DNA of 64,000 nucleotides from Ehretia macrophylla (GCA_037974665.1 CM075770.1:61949850-62013849), one strand, 5' to 3'; numbered from the stretch's first letter, positions 1 through 12,932 are shown. The notes: generated by a model not told the origin, from the letters alone. Program-made: numbers and translations.

Positions 1-3000
1 TGAACCTGCCTCGCCTGAAATAGTTTAAAGAAAAGAGGAATGAGTATACATTATGAGTATACTCAGTGAGGGAGGTGTACAAATACCCGGAGAGGTTTTC
101 ACAAGATTCTCATGCAATGCAAATGAACAAGTGTATCATATAGCTCAAGTAACAATAAGACTAAGTGATACAATCGATTGCAAGACTAAATGCTAACTCA
201 AGGAGATAAAGCTATAAGCTTACTTTAGAAGTTTTAGCTCAGAAACAAATCATAAACAGTAGTAAAACATCTCACACATTAACCAACACTTTAGTAGAAA
301 TACAATTATAAGTAACAATCATATTGAAAAGGATACGGTTCATCTTCTTGCTTTTAATCTCGAACCACGAGCTTCACGAACATGCCGGCAAACCCCAAAC
401 ACCAACAATTGGGATACTCCGGATGTATCCCGATCCTACAACCCTTTCTCCCGAGGTAGGTCCATGCCCAGCAGGTGAACCACGCCTCTGGGGTAGTGGA
501 GTATACCTCAGCGAGAAGGGAATAGGCACCATGGTAGTCGAGGGAGCACGGCAAGCCCGACGCCGCCCGTGTCTCTCGACGCTACCACGTCCACAAACGT
601 TGCGCAACCCCGAACTCAATCACAAACACCACATACGAGCTTGAAATGACAATTTGATAACTAGAGGGAGAGGATAACAAAGTAGGTTATCCTTGTCCTT
701 AGACAGTTAATAATCAATAACAATCACAAACGTTTATCAAGTTCAAATATCAAGCTCAAATAGTTATTCATATATCAAGTAAACTTAATTCATAAAAGTC
801 TAATAAAACGTTATTTTACTTATTTTTATTCTTTACCAAATAATTTTAGCTATGTTCAAGATTTTGGCTTTCTAACTAATTACTTTATTGAGCAAATACA
901 CCCCCACGTTAGAAATTACAAGTCAAAATAGATAAGTCACATGCTAATCTCTAGTCCTCAACAACAATTAACTTATTTAATCAATTTTACCTACTCAACT
1001 TAATTTCAAAACTCTTACGCGATGTTTATAGCTAAATAGTCTTATTCAATCCAACTTTACTAAACATAAATAAAACTAAACTTTCATATTCTAAACATAC
1101 CTTGGACCAACCTATATCAAGGATTTTGAATCCCTTTTTGGTCAGACCTGCCACCCAATCTATCTATGTTGTAACCACGAAATCTATGGTTATAAGTAAA
1201 CTAATGAACTTGCAAACCACATAACACGAGACTCTGATATAATATACATTACTAGTATAAACCTAGTTTAGCATACACCCAACACAAGGCAAAGAGAGAA
1301 AAGAAAGAAGAAAAAAAAACGCTGGCAGAAACTGTCCAGCTTACACCTATTACGTGTCTCTCGGAAATCAGCTGAAAACGAGTACTTAGAGCTAGAATTT
1401 GGCCAGGCCTTAGAAATACACTTTTGTTCTACTATGAGTCTACTACAACATATCCAAAATTCAGCCAATTTCATCAACATTTGCTAGGTCAAATCAGTCC
1501 TACAACTCAGGAACGCAACTCTGTCTAAATTTCCAGATTTTTCGAAAATCATGCTTTTGCAATTACTTTACTATAAAACTAATTTTAAGACTTTACCACA
1601 CATGAATTATCATACACACCTGTATACGATATCTAAAACAAGAAGAAATCTAGCCTACAATATCCTAGGTACACTTCATTAAACACCACTAAATGCTTAT
1701 AAGCACCTTTAGCAAACATCAATTCTTTACATGGCTTACTTCTTCAACTAACTGCCTTACTTCTAAATCAAAGTTTCAGCTATTTTAAAAGTTTCAAGTA
1801 AGATCTATAATCTAATAACCATTAATGTAGGAGGATCTCATTGTATCTTCTACTTCTTAAATCTTAACTAGCTTCCAAGAATCCCAACCAATTGCTACGA
1901 GCTACAACAATTCTTCTCATTTACAAGCTGAATGTGATCCTCCCTTTTTATTCCTCCAAGGTGCAGCTCCTACACACAATCTGGCCACAGTTACTAGCAT
2001 AAATTGCGTCGAAAGAAAGGGTCAAACCACAGCAAAGGACTGGCGTGGCGGAAACTACGTCGAACTGTCCAGCGTCGGCTGGACAGTCTGGCCGACACCC
2101 ACCTACACAATTACCTTGCTTTATTTTGTGATTCTTTACTCTTTAATCTAGCCAAAACTTCATATAAGCATGTATCACTCTCCTGTTCTTCACTTGAGAC
2201 TTTCAACAAGCATATAACTATCACTTATCTAGTTGGATTAATAGTTCATCATTTTCATCTAGACCACCACACAAAGCTTTAAATTTACTCACAATAATAC
2301 ACCATTACCATGTTAGACTTTAATTATCATCCAAATAAACACTATAACTCATGAATCATTTAACTATAATCTAGCAAGTATTGAAAAACAAAGTATATAA
2401 AAAAAATGCACACAAAAGAGATCTCCCTCATTTGATTTAAATTCTCGTTTCTGATATGATCCTACTTCTTTCGTTGGCTTGCCGTCGGTGGTGAGGTGAG
2501 GGTTAAGTGGTATGTATGTGCGAGTAAGGTCAAGAGGCCGTGGGTATCGTGTGTGTGTTGTGAGAGAGAAGAGTATTTGTGTGTTGTGTGTACCCGTGTG
2601 TGTTGTTGGTTGACGGGTGAGGAAGAGAGGAATTTGAGTGAAATTGTTGTATGGTGTATGAGTGAAGCCGTGTCAGTTGTGAGGTTTTGAGTGGGTTAGA
2701 TATTTAGTTGATTAGGTATTTAGTTGTGGGTATATTTAATTGTATTTCTTTTCTTTTTTTTTATATATAAAATTTGTGGTATAAAAAAAAAAAACACGGC
2801 CAACTAGATAAATAAATAAATAAATTAGTAAGAGAATCATCCCAGCAAATCATAAACATAATGGAATTCAATTAACTAAAAAGAAATAATGAAAACAGTA
2901 ATTAATTATTTTTCGTAAATTGATTAATTACCATTTAAATAAATGTTAATGGAAATAAGAGATATATTACTCATTTCCGGGTTCGGCCTTCACTCTTAAT

Positions 3001-3482
3001 AGTAAAGCAAATTAATTTAAAGCTATATAAAATAAGTTTAAAGAAATAGAATACTAAGATTAATGTCACAGCCAAATCATTTAAACAAAAATTTAAATAA
3101 ATACAACAATGAAATAATAGTTAATCGTTTCGCATTAATCAGTTAAATTCAATTAAAACAATATTCATGATGATAATAATAAAATAATCATTTCTTGTAA
3201 TTCCATTATATAATTTAATAATTGTAAATAATAATAATAAGCAAAGCATTCATTTTCCGAATCAGGGTTTCATACCAAGAAGAGATTAGAATCAATTAAG
3301 TAAAACATAAATAAAATAAAGTCTGATCAATAAAAGAATAAAATGACCATTCTAAACAAATCAAATAAGTAGAATTGAATGAATATGAAAAATTTCATGG
3401 CATATTTTCCAAGAATTTGCAATTTACATAAATAAATATGCAATTCTAATTTAAAGTCTATATGCCAAGTGTGGGTGTTACA
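1..3482 (-). repeat. Long LTR (X), probably a solo LTR or the end of a Tekay/LARD-type element
   Basis: This stretch aligns with the E1 LTR: the hairpin block at 41-65, the GC-rich block at about 405-610 and the segment near 1320-1480 (compare about 3660-3840) all have counterparts in the same order. It ends in ...GTTACA at 3482, and sequence belonging to the E1 LTR starts at 3483. The element sense is minus, so 3482 is the LTR 5' end (TGTAAC...). By comparison with E1, its other end should lie about 600 bp left of the window, for a total near 4.1 kb. A TATA-like run (TATATATAAA on the minus strand) lies near 2762-2773. The splice-donor-like motif seen in other copies is not intact here. There is no credible coding region; short open frames are incidental. 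Confidence 0.7.
41..65 (-). promoter_or_regulatory. Conserved LTR hairpin with adjacent 3' splice-site-like sequence (X copy)
   Basis: TGAGTATAC (41-49) pairs perfectly with GTATACTCA (57-65). In element sense, a pyrimidine-rich run leads to ATTTCAG|G at 15-17, just downstream of the hairpin. The same arrangement recurs in ten other LTR copies here. Confidence 0.6.
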
Positions 3483-5539
3483 CATTCTTTAATCAAGCTA
3501 CTATATATTCATTTTCTTCTTCAATTCACTTATACACACAAGCTCATATTCCACTAATTAACAACACAACCAAGGCTACAACTATAACACTCCTCATTAA
3601 AATTACTCTTAACTATAAATTTTAAACTATAAGCACAAGGCAAAGGGGAAGAGGAAAAAATCACGGTGGCTGCAGCTAGGAAAACTGTCCAGCTCACGCC
3701 TAATCACATGCCTCTCGGAAACCATCGAAAAATGAGTACTTAGAACTAGAATTTGGCCAAGCCTTAGAAATACACTTTTGTTCTACTATGAATCTACTAC
3801 AACATATAAAAAATTCAGCTAATTTCGTCAACATTTGCTAAGTCAAATTGGTCCTAAAACGCAGGCATGAAAATCTGTCCAATTTTTTCCAGATTTCGTA
3901 ACTCATGTTTTTTCCTCAATTATTTCACTATAAAACTAATTTCAAAGCTCTAATACACATGAAGCATCATATATATCATTTACAACATAATAACAAGACA
4001 CTACAACATTTAAACAAGGAAAATCTAGCTAGCAACCAACACTTAAGCATCACTTTATCTTCATGAAATTAAGCTAGTATGCATTTAGTTCACTAATGCT
4101 CATTAAATACAATAGCTTCAACATACCTTTAAATCACCAAAATCTTAACTAACTAACTAGGTATTTAACTTTAACTTATCCAATTATTGCATATCACATA
4201 CTAGAGATCAAAACTTCTAAAAGATTATTGAACAAGAAGTTCTAAGCCTAACTAGTCATCAATGACTCAAGAATTCCAAAGTAGCCTAAAGGGTCCGAAA
4301 ACATATGCACAAATTACTTGAATTTCTTATCAAATTCTTAGTTCATAAGTCATACTAAGCATGATTCCATCCTCCTTCACTTCATTCAAGCAAATAATCA
4401 AACACGTGGTCTTCAATTTCCACCTAACACATCAAACTTTGATTTATAATGAAAATAATCATATAAGTTTCTACAATTAGCAAAAGAATATTCTTACACA
4501 CTCGTGATATACCATATAGACATTTATATAAGCTCAACTCTATTTAACCACCAAAAGAATATCAACTACAAAGTACGTTTTCAACACTTAACATGTAAAA
4601 TTTTAAGGAAGCAAACTCATTTTCCAACTTCCTTGCAGAAGCTTAAATTTATCCAATCATCTACCTATGTTAATGACCTCCAAATTCTCTGATTTTTATT
4701 TATAAATGTAGCTCTTCGAGTGTAGATAACTTTATAACTAAACGGAACTCAATTCCGATCTAAATTTCTCAAGATACAACCATTTCCGTACGACTGCGCA
4801 TAACTACCATACATCAGCGATTTTCAGGACATATTTCAAAAATGGCTAAATCGGAAGGTCCAAACGTTCGAATTAGCCTTAGCACCAGAAATCAACATTT
4901 GTTCTAAACTGCCTAATCTAGCTGCTGTAAAAATTTCATTCAATTCTAAACTCATTTACTATGTCAAAACTACTCTAGAAGATGAAACAGTGAACTGTCC
5001 AGACAGGGTATCCACACACACATGCACCTTTCTTACATCTTAGCTAGTTTAGAGCTTAGTTATGACATGTATTCAATGTTAACACATTTGTTCTTCATTG
5101 GAGACTTTCAACAAACACTTAAACTACACATGAGTTCCAAGATCACAAACAAAAACTATAACTACAATTGTCATGCAATAGTTCATTTTATAAACACTTG
5201 AAAGTTTTTACTCCACTTAACAAGCTAAACATTAACCAATCATACAATACAACCCAATTGATCATCAAACCACATCTTGTCTAGCATTAAAACAACAAGG
5301 TAAAGCAATATAAATGCCAACAAAGATGAAATCCTCACCTTGATAGCTAAAAGATGCAAAGATTGAACCAAAACTTATTCTTTTTCCTTGTTTTCTCTTC
5401 CTTTCCCTTTCTTTTCTCTCTTTCTTTCCTCACGTTTTTCCTCTCTTGCTTCTGGACGTTTCTTCCTTCTTCTTTTTTTTTATAAATATTTTGTTCATTT
5501 TAATTATTACACAAAAAAAATATATATGCATACATGGGC

Positions 5540-5544
5540 TTATG
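5540..5544. repeat. Target-site duplication TTATG, left copy
   Basis: TTATG directly precedes the first TG of LTR1 and is repeated at 22821-22825. The uninterrupted sister LTR has a single TTATG at 28102-28106. Confidence 0.95.
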
Positions 5545-6085
5545 TGTGAAACCCCACTTTCTTGCTTATCTCGTTTTACGTGCTTTATCTCGTTTTGTGT
5601 GCATATAACCTGTTTATGTGCTATAGGACCTAGAAAGTTATAATTTTGATTTCAATACTTCTAATACGTGCTAAATGTGCATTCATGAAATTTTCATCAA
5701 AAACGGAGTCAGAAAATTTATCGTCGATTTTCAGTGAATAGTGTTTTCGAAACACGTCCGCTATAATTTTGAAACTGGTCTTTTTAACCCTTCTAGACCT
5801 AGTCCACGGACTTTAATAGACCTGTGTTTGATGAAAACGGTTTTAAAATCGGCTTAAGAATTTATTAGGGTTTTTACACCGACTTTTGCGAAAATCGAGT
5901 TTTAAGCCGACTCGGGTGGAATTCTTTGAATGTAAAACTTCTTGTCACCTAAAAATAACTCACTTGAGATATCTTGGGGGTTGCATAATTAATTTTAACT
6001 TGGTGATCACTAAAATGCAATTAAAGACATTAAAAACACAAAAATACCTATTAAAATAACTTTGACTTTAATTAAAAAAATTGAC

Positions 6086-6093
6086 CTTATAAG
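6086..6093 (+). promoter_or_regulatory. Putative LTR promoter TATA box
   Basis: CTTATAAG lies about 25-30 bp before a CA-rich stretch that looks like a transcript start region and leader. Identical motifs occur in LTR2 (13510-13517) and LTR3 (20934-20941). The assignment is by motif and position only. Confidence 0.4.
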
Positions 6094-6311
6094 CTATTGT
6101 CACCTACACACACTCACACAACACAAAAACACCACCACACACACACACATTGCCGAGGGGTTGAGGGAGAAAAGAGAAGAAAGAAAACTCAAGCTTTTCA
6201 ATCAATTTTTCAAAGAAAAACCTAGTTTTTGTCCGTGAAACTTCGCACCGACTTGGATTCTGCTTGTTGGGCACGCATTGCACGCATTCCTAGGCTTATA
6301 TCGCATCTAAG

Positions 6312-7473
6312 GTGAGAGAAAAATTCTAGATCTCAAAATGTCATTTTTGTGTTTTTGCGTATAAATGAAGATTGAACCGTTAGAATTGTAATCTGATGTT
6401 AGATTATTGCTCCTTGCATGCTAGGGATCATTATATACTAATACTACGAGTTTCTGTCGGATATAGCATAATTTTTATTTTCCGGGTATTTAATTTTGAT
6501 TAAAATGTTCAAAGTTGATTTAATTGAGTTGCGTTGCTCGAAATCGATTGCCGTCGATTTCTAAATACTTGATAATTACGTGTTAGCGCTGTTGTAATGC
6601 CGAATTTTCGATTACATTGTTTGTGTGAAAATCCGGAAAATCCAGCCATGACATCCTAGGATTTTAAGGTTATCGGGCATGATTTAGACGTGTTATGGTG
6701 GATTTCCGAGAGGGCTAATGTTGTAGGTTGAATGGGTGAGTGATAGGAACTGATTTGGCAATGTTTGGATTAGTAGATTGTAAGTTATGAATTTTAGAAG
6801 TTTAGGTTGTCATTCTTTAATTTCTTGAACGATGCCTTAGATGGTTGGGTAGTGTTCGAGTGATGAATGGTGAGTCGTTGTTGAGTAATTTAGGGTTTAA
6901 TTATGTATATTATGCATGTCCGGTTAGATGGCCTACTTTGTCATCTAACTACGTTGTTTGTTGTTTAATTTAATATTGATGTTATATTGATGTTATTGAT
7001 TGATTATTATTGAATGCGGGAATCGGGCACTCTTGTTGCTGATCTCCCAATTGATTGATTGATTGATGTGTGATTGATGAATATGGAGGCTTGGTATGTG
7101 TGTGCCACCTCTCGGGCAGGGTCGGGCTGTCTGGTTGATAACGGCATGACTGCCATAGGCTACCCCCCAGCTCGCATGACGGAGATGTCATGGAGAGAAG
7201 GGGCTAGGGAGGTACCTCGGGGGCATGAGTAATGGGGAGTTATAAGAAGAACGGTTGAGGTCGTGATGGCGTTTGAAGCTACACCAAATAGAGTATCCTT
7301 ATTGAATGGTCATATAGTTATGTGATGATAGCTTTATTTATGTTATTATTGTTGTTGTGTGTTTACTTGCTCAAAGGACTAAATCCAAGGAGCGTAGTGA
7401 ATACTGTCGAGATCTATCGGATCCTCACTGGGCTTATGTATATAAGCTCACTCTCTATTAATGCATGTTTCAG
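6312..7473 (+). other. Predicted intron inside LTR1 leader
   Basis: AAG|GTGAGA follows a GA-rich leader, and the proposed intron ends at CTATTAATGCATGTTTCAG|G, with a branch-point-like element and a pyrimidine-rich tract. Equivalent positions are 13736-14897 in LTR2 and 21160-22321 in LTR3. LARD-type LTRs in this window have matching donor and acceptor motifs. This is inferred from motifs; no transcript evidence is available. Confidence 0.45.
7429..7450 (+). promoter_or_regulatory. Conserved LTR hairpin (tandem LTR1)
   Basis: TGGGCTTAT pairs with ATAAGCTCA across a 4-nt loop, with one G-U wobble. It is preceded by CCTCAC and followed by the acceptor-like TGTTTCAG|G. The stem sequence differs completely from the LARD copies, but the pairing is kept. 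Confidence 0.65.
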
Positions 7474-7979
7474 GTGTACTTTCACAAGATTACGGGTACG
7501 TGCCTCCTGAAGAGGAGAATGTGGAAAATGTGCCTTTTGTGGATGAGTCATATGTTCCCGAGTCTTATCCATGACTTTATATTGTTAAATGTCTTGTATA
7601 TTAGTTTAATAGACTTTATATGCTTTACGGTTCTTAATGTAATAGATATTGAAAAGATGATGAACCAAATGATGTTAACTTAGCGGTTTCCTTTTGTCTA
7701 TGGTTAAATTGTAGTTGTGTCTCAACTTACTTTTGAAATGTATGATAAAGTTGAGGTATTGTATGTCATGTTGGAACGGAGGCGTATAACGAGGATGTTT
7801 TATTGTATAATATGGTTGTGTTGTATGTTGTTGTTTATATTGAGGAATTACTGGATGTATGATGTTTAATGAGGTTGGTTTAGAACCTCGGAAATCTGTT
7901 TACTGTCGTTATGCCGCCGAAATTCCGTTGCGTCCTGACTGATTATAGGTGGGGTCGAGTTGGGGCGTGACAGTTTAAG

Positions 7980-7991
7980 TGGTATCAGAGC
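7980..7991 (+). other. Primer binding site, initiator tRNA-Met type (unit 1)
   Basis: TGGTATCAGAGC starts 7 nt after the LTR1 terminal CA. It is the usual primer site of plant Ty3/Gypsy chromoviruses and is present in both units. Confidence 0.9.
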
Positions 7992-10900
7992 TCATGTTAG
8001 TTGTCAGCCGGGGTATTCTCGGAATGTGGGTAATGGTCTTAGCATGAAATATGTATGAAAGGAAAGAAAAAAAATGAAATATGTATTGGTATGATTAAGT
8101 GATAAGTGATTATGTGATTTAAGTGCTTATGTGATTATGTGATCAATTTGTTTATGTGTTTTATATGAGTTTGTTATTTATGTGTTAATAGTTGTTTATA
8201 ACATGTCTACGTGCTATAATTGTGCTAACTCTTTGATTAGTAGAATGGCCGGTCGACCGAGAACCAGAGGTAGGCCTGAGATGGCTGATGAGACTCCGAG
8301 TAACGTGGCACCGGGCCGTGACGGGGGTGATGACCGATTTGGAGCCCTATGGAGCGGATTGCAGAGTTAGTGGCTAGTCAGGCACAGTTATTAGCAGGGC
8401 AGGCTGCCCAGAATCAGGCTATGCAGGCTCAGCTTCTGAATATTCAGGGTGGTAACCACGGGCGTGGTACCCTGAAGGACTTTTTAGGATATCACCCACC
8501 GAGATTTCAGGGGGAGCCGGATGATAGAAAGGCGGAGGTATGGATTAGCAAGTTGGAGAAGATTTATGATCCACTTGGCTATACTGATGAGCAGAAAGTC
8601 TCTTTTGCCGTGTATTTGTTAGATGACGAGGCAGAGGAGTGGTGGCGCACGGTAAGGACTAGCTGGGCGGCACAGGGTATTCCTTATGTTTGGGGTACCT
8701 TTCTGATGGCTTTCCGAGCAAAGTATGTCCCGAGGATTTGCAGGGAACGGAGAGAGGCCGAGTTTCTAGCTTTGGTCCAGGGAGATGCTACAGTGGCTCA
8801 ATATGAGGCCACATTTACTCGATTGTCCCGGTATGCACCGGAGTATGTGGCAGACGAGGAGCGGAGGACTCGTAGGTTTATGTTAGGGTTGCGGCCCGAG
8901 ATTCAGGATGTGATGGCTCTGAATCGTTATGATATTTTCACTGAGGCTTTTGATGCAGCTTCTAGATTGGAGAAGAGGAAAGGGGATCAGATTGTCTCCA
9001 GTCAGCCTAGTAAGAGGCCGTACCAGCCGCCGGGCCAGCAGGTTTTATATAGGCCTCCAGTACAACAGGTTGTCTACAGGCCACCTGCCCAGCAGGGTTC
9101 TTTTAGGCCACAGAGTCAGCAGAGTTATTATCGGCCTCAGTTTCAGCAGAGGCCATATCAGGTTCAGACTCAGTATAGGCCAGCCCAGTCTCAGGGTCAG
9201 TATAGGCCTAGTGTGGTGAGACCTCAGCAGCAGGCTGTATCAGCTGCTTCTTCAGCTTCTGGTTATTCTAGGGGCAGTGTTAGTGCCACATCATCGCAGT
9301 GTAATTACTGCAAGCGCCCAGGGCATGTAGAGTCCGACTGCAGGGTAAAGGCAGGGACATGTTTGGGTTGTGGTAGCATCGATCATAGGGCGAAGGATTG
9401 CCCTAAGTATGCGAGGACTGAGGGTCGGGCAGCGACTCAGGGTTACCAGGGTAGGCCTACGGGCAGTGTACCACAGCAGCAGCGGGTTCAGGCTCGGGCT
9501 TATGCAGTTGACTTAGAGGAGATGCCTGAGGAGACTGCAGTTGTGGAAGGTAACTTTCTTATACTTGATCAACTTGTTAAAGTGTTGATTGATTCTGGTG
9601 CTACGCATTCTTTCATTACTCCTGCTTGTGTGCAACGTGTTAAATTGCAACCTGAAAGATTGCCTTATGTGGTTGAAATTAGTACCTCTTTGACTGATAA
9701 GTATGTTACTGGCTTAGTATGTAAGGATTGTATAATACATGTTAAGGGGCATAATTTTCCTTCGGACCTTATTTTATTTCCTATCCGGGGGTATGATGTT
9801 ATCTTGGGTATGGATTGGCTTTCTAAGTATGATGCCCAGTTGAACTGTAGAACCAAGGTAGTACAGTTTCGTTTGCCAGATCAGCCAGTAGTTGAGGTAG
9901 CGGGTAACCGGGGTGCTAAGCCGAGTTTTGTTATCTCAGCAACTAAAGCCGTTAAGTTGGTGAGTAAGGGGTGTTCGGGTTATCTAGCTTATTTGATCAA
10001 CAAGCCATCTGTTAAGCTACAGCTTGAGGAAGTCCCTATTATCCGGGAATATCCTAATGTATTTCCCGAGGAGTTGCCAGGATTGCCGCCAGATAGGGAT
10101 ATCGAGTTTGTGATTAATCTTGTTCCCGGTACTCAACCTATTTCTAAATCGGCATACCGGATGGCACCAGCTGAGTTGAAGGAGTTGAAGACTCAGTTAC
10201 AGGAGTTGTTGGAGAAAGGATTTATTCAGCAGAGTTCTTCACCTTGGGGAGCTCCTGTTTTGTTTGTGAAGAAGAAGGATGGTACCTTGAGATTGTGTAT
10301 AGATTACCGTGGTTTGAATCAGGTGACTATCAAGAATAAATATCCTTTGCCACTGATTGATGAGTTGTTTGATCAACTTCAGGGAGCCAAAGTCTACTCT
10401 AAATTTGATTTGAGGCAGGGGTATTATCAGCTTCGGATTCGCTCAGACGATGTTCCGAAGTCTGCCTTCAGGACTCGGTACGGGCATTATGAGTTTGTTG
10501 TTATGCCCTTTGGTTTGACTAATGCACCGGCAGCATTCATGGATCTTATGCATCGAGTCTTTCAGCCGTACTTGGACCAGTTCGTGGTGATTTTTATTGA
10601 TGATATCTTGGTCTATTCTAAATCTGAATTGGAGCACGAGCAACATCTACGGCTTGTATTAGAGAAGTTGCAGGAGCATCAGTTGTTTGCCAAGTTCAGC
10701 AAATGTGAATTTTGGCTGCAACGGATTTCTTTTCTTGGCCATGTTATTACACAGAGTGGTATTTCTATAGATCCCACTAAGATTGAATCGGTGATGTCTT
10801 GGAAGCGGCCAGAGAGTGTTACTGATGTCCGTAGTTTTCTTGGCTTGGCGGGTTATTACCGTAGGTTTGTCAAGGACTTCTCAAAGATTGCGGGGCCACT

Positions 10901-12932
10901 ATCTAAGTTGACTCAGAAACGGACTATCTTTAATTGGGACGAGAAGTGTGAGAGTGGATTTCAGGAGTTGAAAAAGAGGTTAACTACCGCTCCAGTACTT
11001 GCTCTACCAGAGGGGACCGATAATATGGTCATTTACAGTGATGCATCCAAGGAGGGCTTGGGATGTGTTCTTATGCAGGATGGCCGAGTTATTGCCTATG
11101 CTTCCAGGAAGTTGAAGCCTTATGAGGTGAATTATCCGACTCATGATCTTGAGTTGGCAGCAGTTGTCTTCGCACTGAAGAAGTGGCGTCATTATCTGTG
11201 GGGCAGTAAGTTCGAGATTTTCACTGATCATAAGAGTCTTAAGTACTTATTCTCACAGAAGGAGTTGAATATGCGCCAGCGGAGGTGGATGGAGCTTCTT
11301 GGAGATTATAATTGTTCTATCAATTATCTGCCTGGGAAGGCAAATGTTGTGGCAGATGCTCTCAGCCGGAAGGCTAGTATTTCTTGTTTGGCTGTCAAGA
11401 AGTGGGAGGTTCTTGAGGAGTTTAGTTATTGGAGACCAGAGTTCACTCAGGTTGGGGTGATGTGTTCACATCTCCGTATTCAGCCTTTATTGTTGTCTCA
11501 GATCAGGGAAGCTCAGCAGCTTGATGTTAACCTTCAGAAGATCAAGGATCAGATTTCGGATGATCAGTCTGACTTTAAAGTGCATGAGGATGGTATTCTT
11601 CGGTTTCGGAACAGGGTTTGTGTTCCCGATGAACCGGGCTTGAGACGAGGTATTCTGGAGGAAGCTCATAATTCTAAATATACTATTCATCCTGGTGGAA
11701 CCAAGATGTATCGGGATTTGAAACAGCATTACTGGTGGAACAACATGAAAAGGGAGGTTGCTCAGTTTGTATCTAGATGTTTGACTTGTCAGAGAGTGAA
11801 AGCCGAGCATCAACGACCAGCAGGTTTGCTTCAGCCGTTGGCTATACCAGAGTGGAAATGGGAGCATATTACGATGGACTTCGTCACTGGTTTGCCTAGA
11901 TCACCGAGGGGTAATGATGCAGTTTGGGTTGTCGTGGATCGTTTGACGAAGACAGCTCATTTTATCTCGATGAGGTTAGGAGATGAGGTTACAAAGCTGA
12001 CGGATCTTTATCTGGATCAGATTGTTAGACTTCACGGTATTCCATCTAGTATTGTCTCTGATCGAGATCCTCGATTTACTTCTCGTTTGTGGGAGAAACT
12101 TCAGGAGACTTTGGGTACTCAGTTGAACTTCAGTACAGCGTATCATCCACAGACCGACGGTTAGTCTGAGCGGACTATTCAGATTCTGGAAGATATGCTT
12201 AGGGCTTGTGTTCTGGACTTTGGGAAGAACTGGGAGAAACATCTACCACTTGCCGAGTTTGCCTATAACAATAGTTATCAAGCTACTATTGGGATGGCAC
12301 CTTTTGCAGCTCTTTACGGTCGTAAGTGCCGTTCACCTTTATATTGGGACGAGGTAGGAGAGATGAAGACTATTGATCCGACTATCATGCCAGAACTTCT
12401 TGAGAAGATCGAGAATGTTCAGTTGATCAGGCAGAGAATGCTTACAGCGCAGAGTAGATTCAAGAGTTATGCTGATAAGCGTCGTCGAGACTTGGAGTTT
12501 GCAGTTGGAGATCGGGTTTTCTTGAGATTGTCTCCTCGAAAGGGGTTTGTTCGTTATGGTAAAGGTGGTAAGCTGAGTCCGAGATTTGTTGGGCCGTTTG
12601 AGATTACTGGCAGGGTTGGTAAGTTGGCATATCGGTTGGCTTTACCGGAGAACTTCTCTAATGTCCACGATGTGTTTCACGTGTCTAATTTGCGGAAATA
12701 CAATCCGGATCCTTCTCATATTCTTGAGCCAGAGCCGTTACAGCTTCGTGAGAATTTGACTTATGACGAGCGTCCGATTCGTATTCTAGATCAGATGGAC
12801 CGAGAGTTGAGGTCGAAGAGGATTCCGATGGTTAAGGTGTTGTGGAAGCATCACGGCATTGAGGAAGCTACGTGGGAGAGACGAGATCAGATGCAGCAGC
12901 AATACCCAGATCTTTTCCGTACATCAAGTAAG

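Larger units (their letters stand above)
5545..7972 (+). repeat. LTR1 of the tandem element
   Basis: TG...CA bounded, 2428 bp. It carries a TATA-like CTTATAAG (6086-6093), a CA-rich then GA-rich leader (about 6105-6190), a donor-like AAG|GTGAGA (6311/6312), a GC-richer block (about 7085-7225), the conserved hairpin (7429-7450) and an acceptor-like TTTCAG|G (7473/7474). It differs from LTR2 and LTR3 at a few dozen sites at most. Confidence 0.95.

Noticed and set aside
374..619. Small protein genes on either strand in the GC-rich LTR block (also 25173-25532, 33797-34135)
   Set aside because: Open frames on both strands in GC-rich LTR sequence, lying within the proposed intron, with no recognisable domain; more likely a by-product of composition.
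7322..7683. Short frames in the tandem LTRs (also 14746-15107, 22170-22531)
   Set aside because: They lie in LTR leader sequence, overlap the hairpin and acceptor, and are identical only because the LTRs are; no protein family is recognised.
7980..7991. tRNA gene at the TGGTATCAGAGC sites
   Set aside because: Only the primer-complementary 12 nt is present; no tRNA cloverleaf or A/B boxes surround it.
8349..12164. Endogenous pararetrovirus (caulimovirid) coding region
   Set aside because: LTRs, target duplication, tRNA-Met primer site, integrase and chromodomain-like end identify a Ty3/Gypsy retrotransposon; no movement protein was seen.
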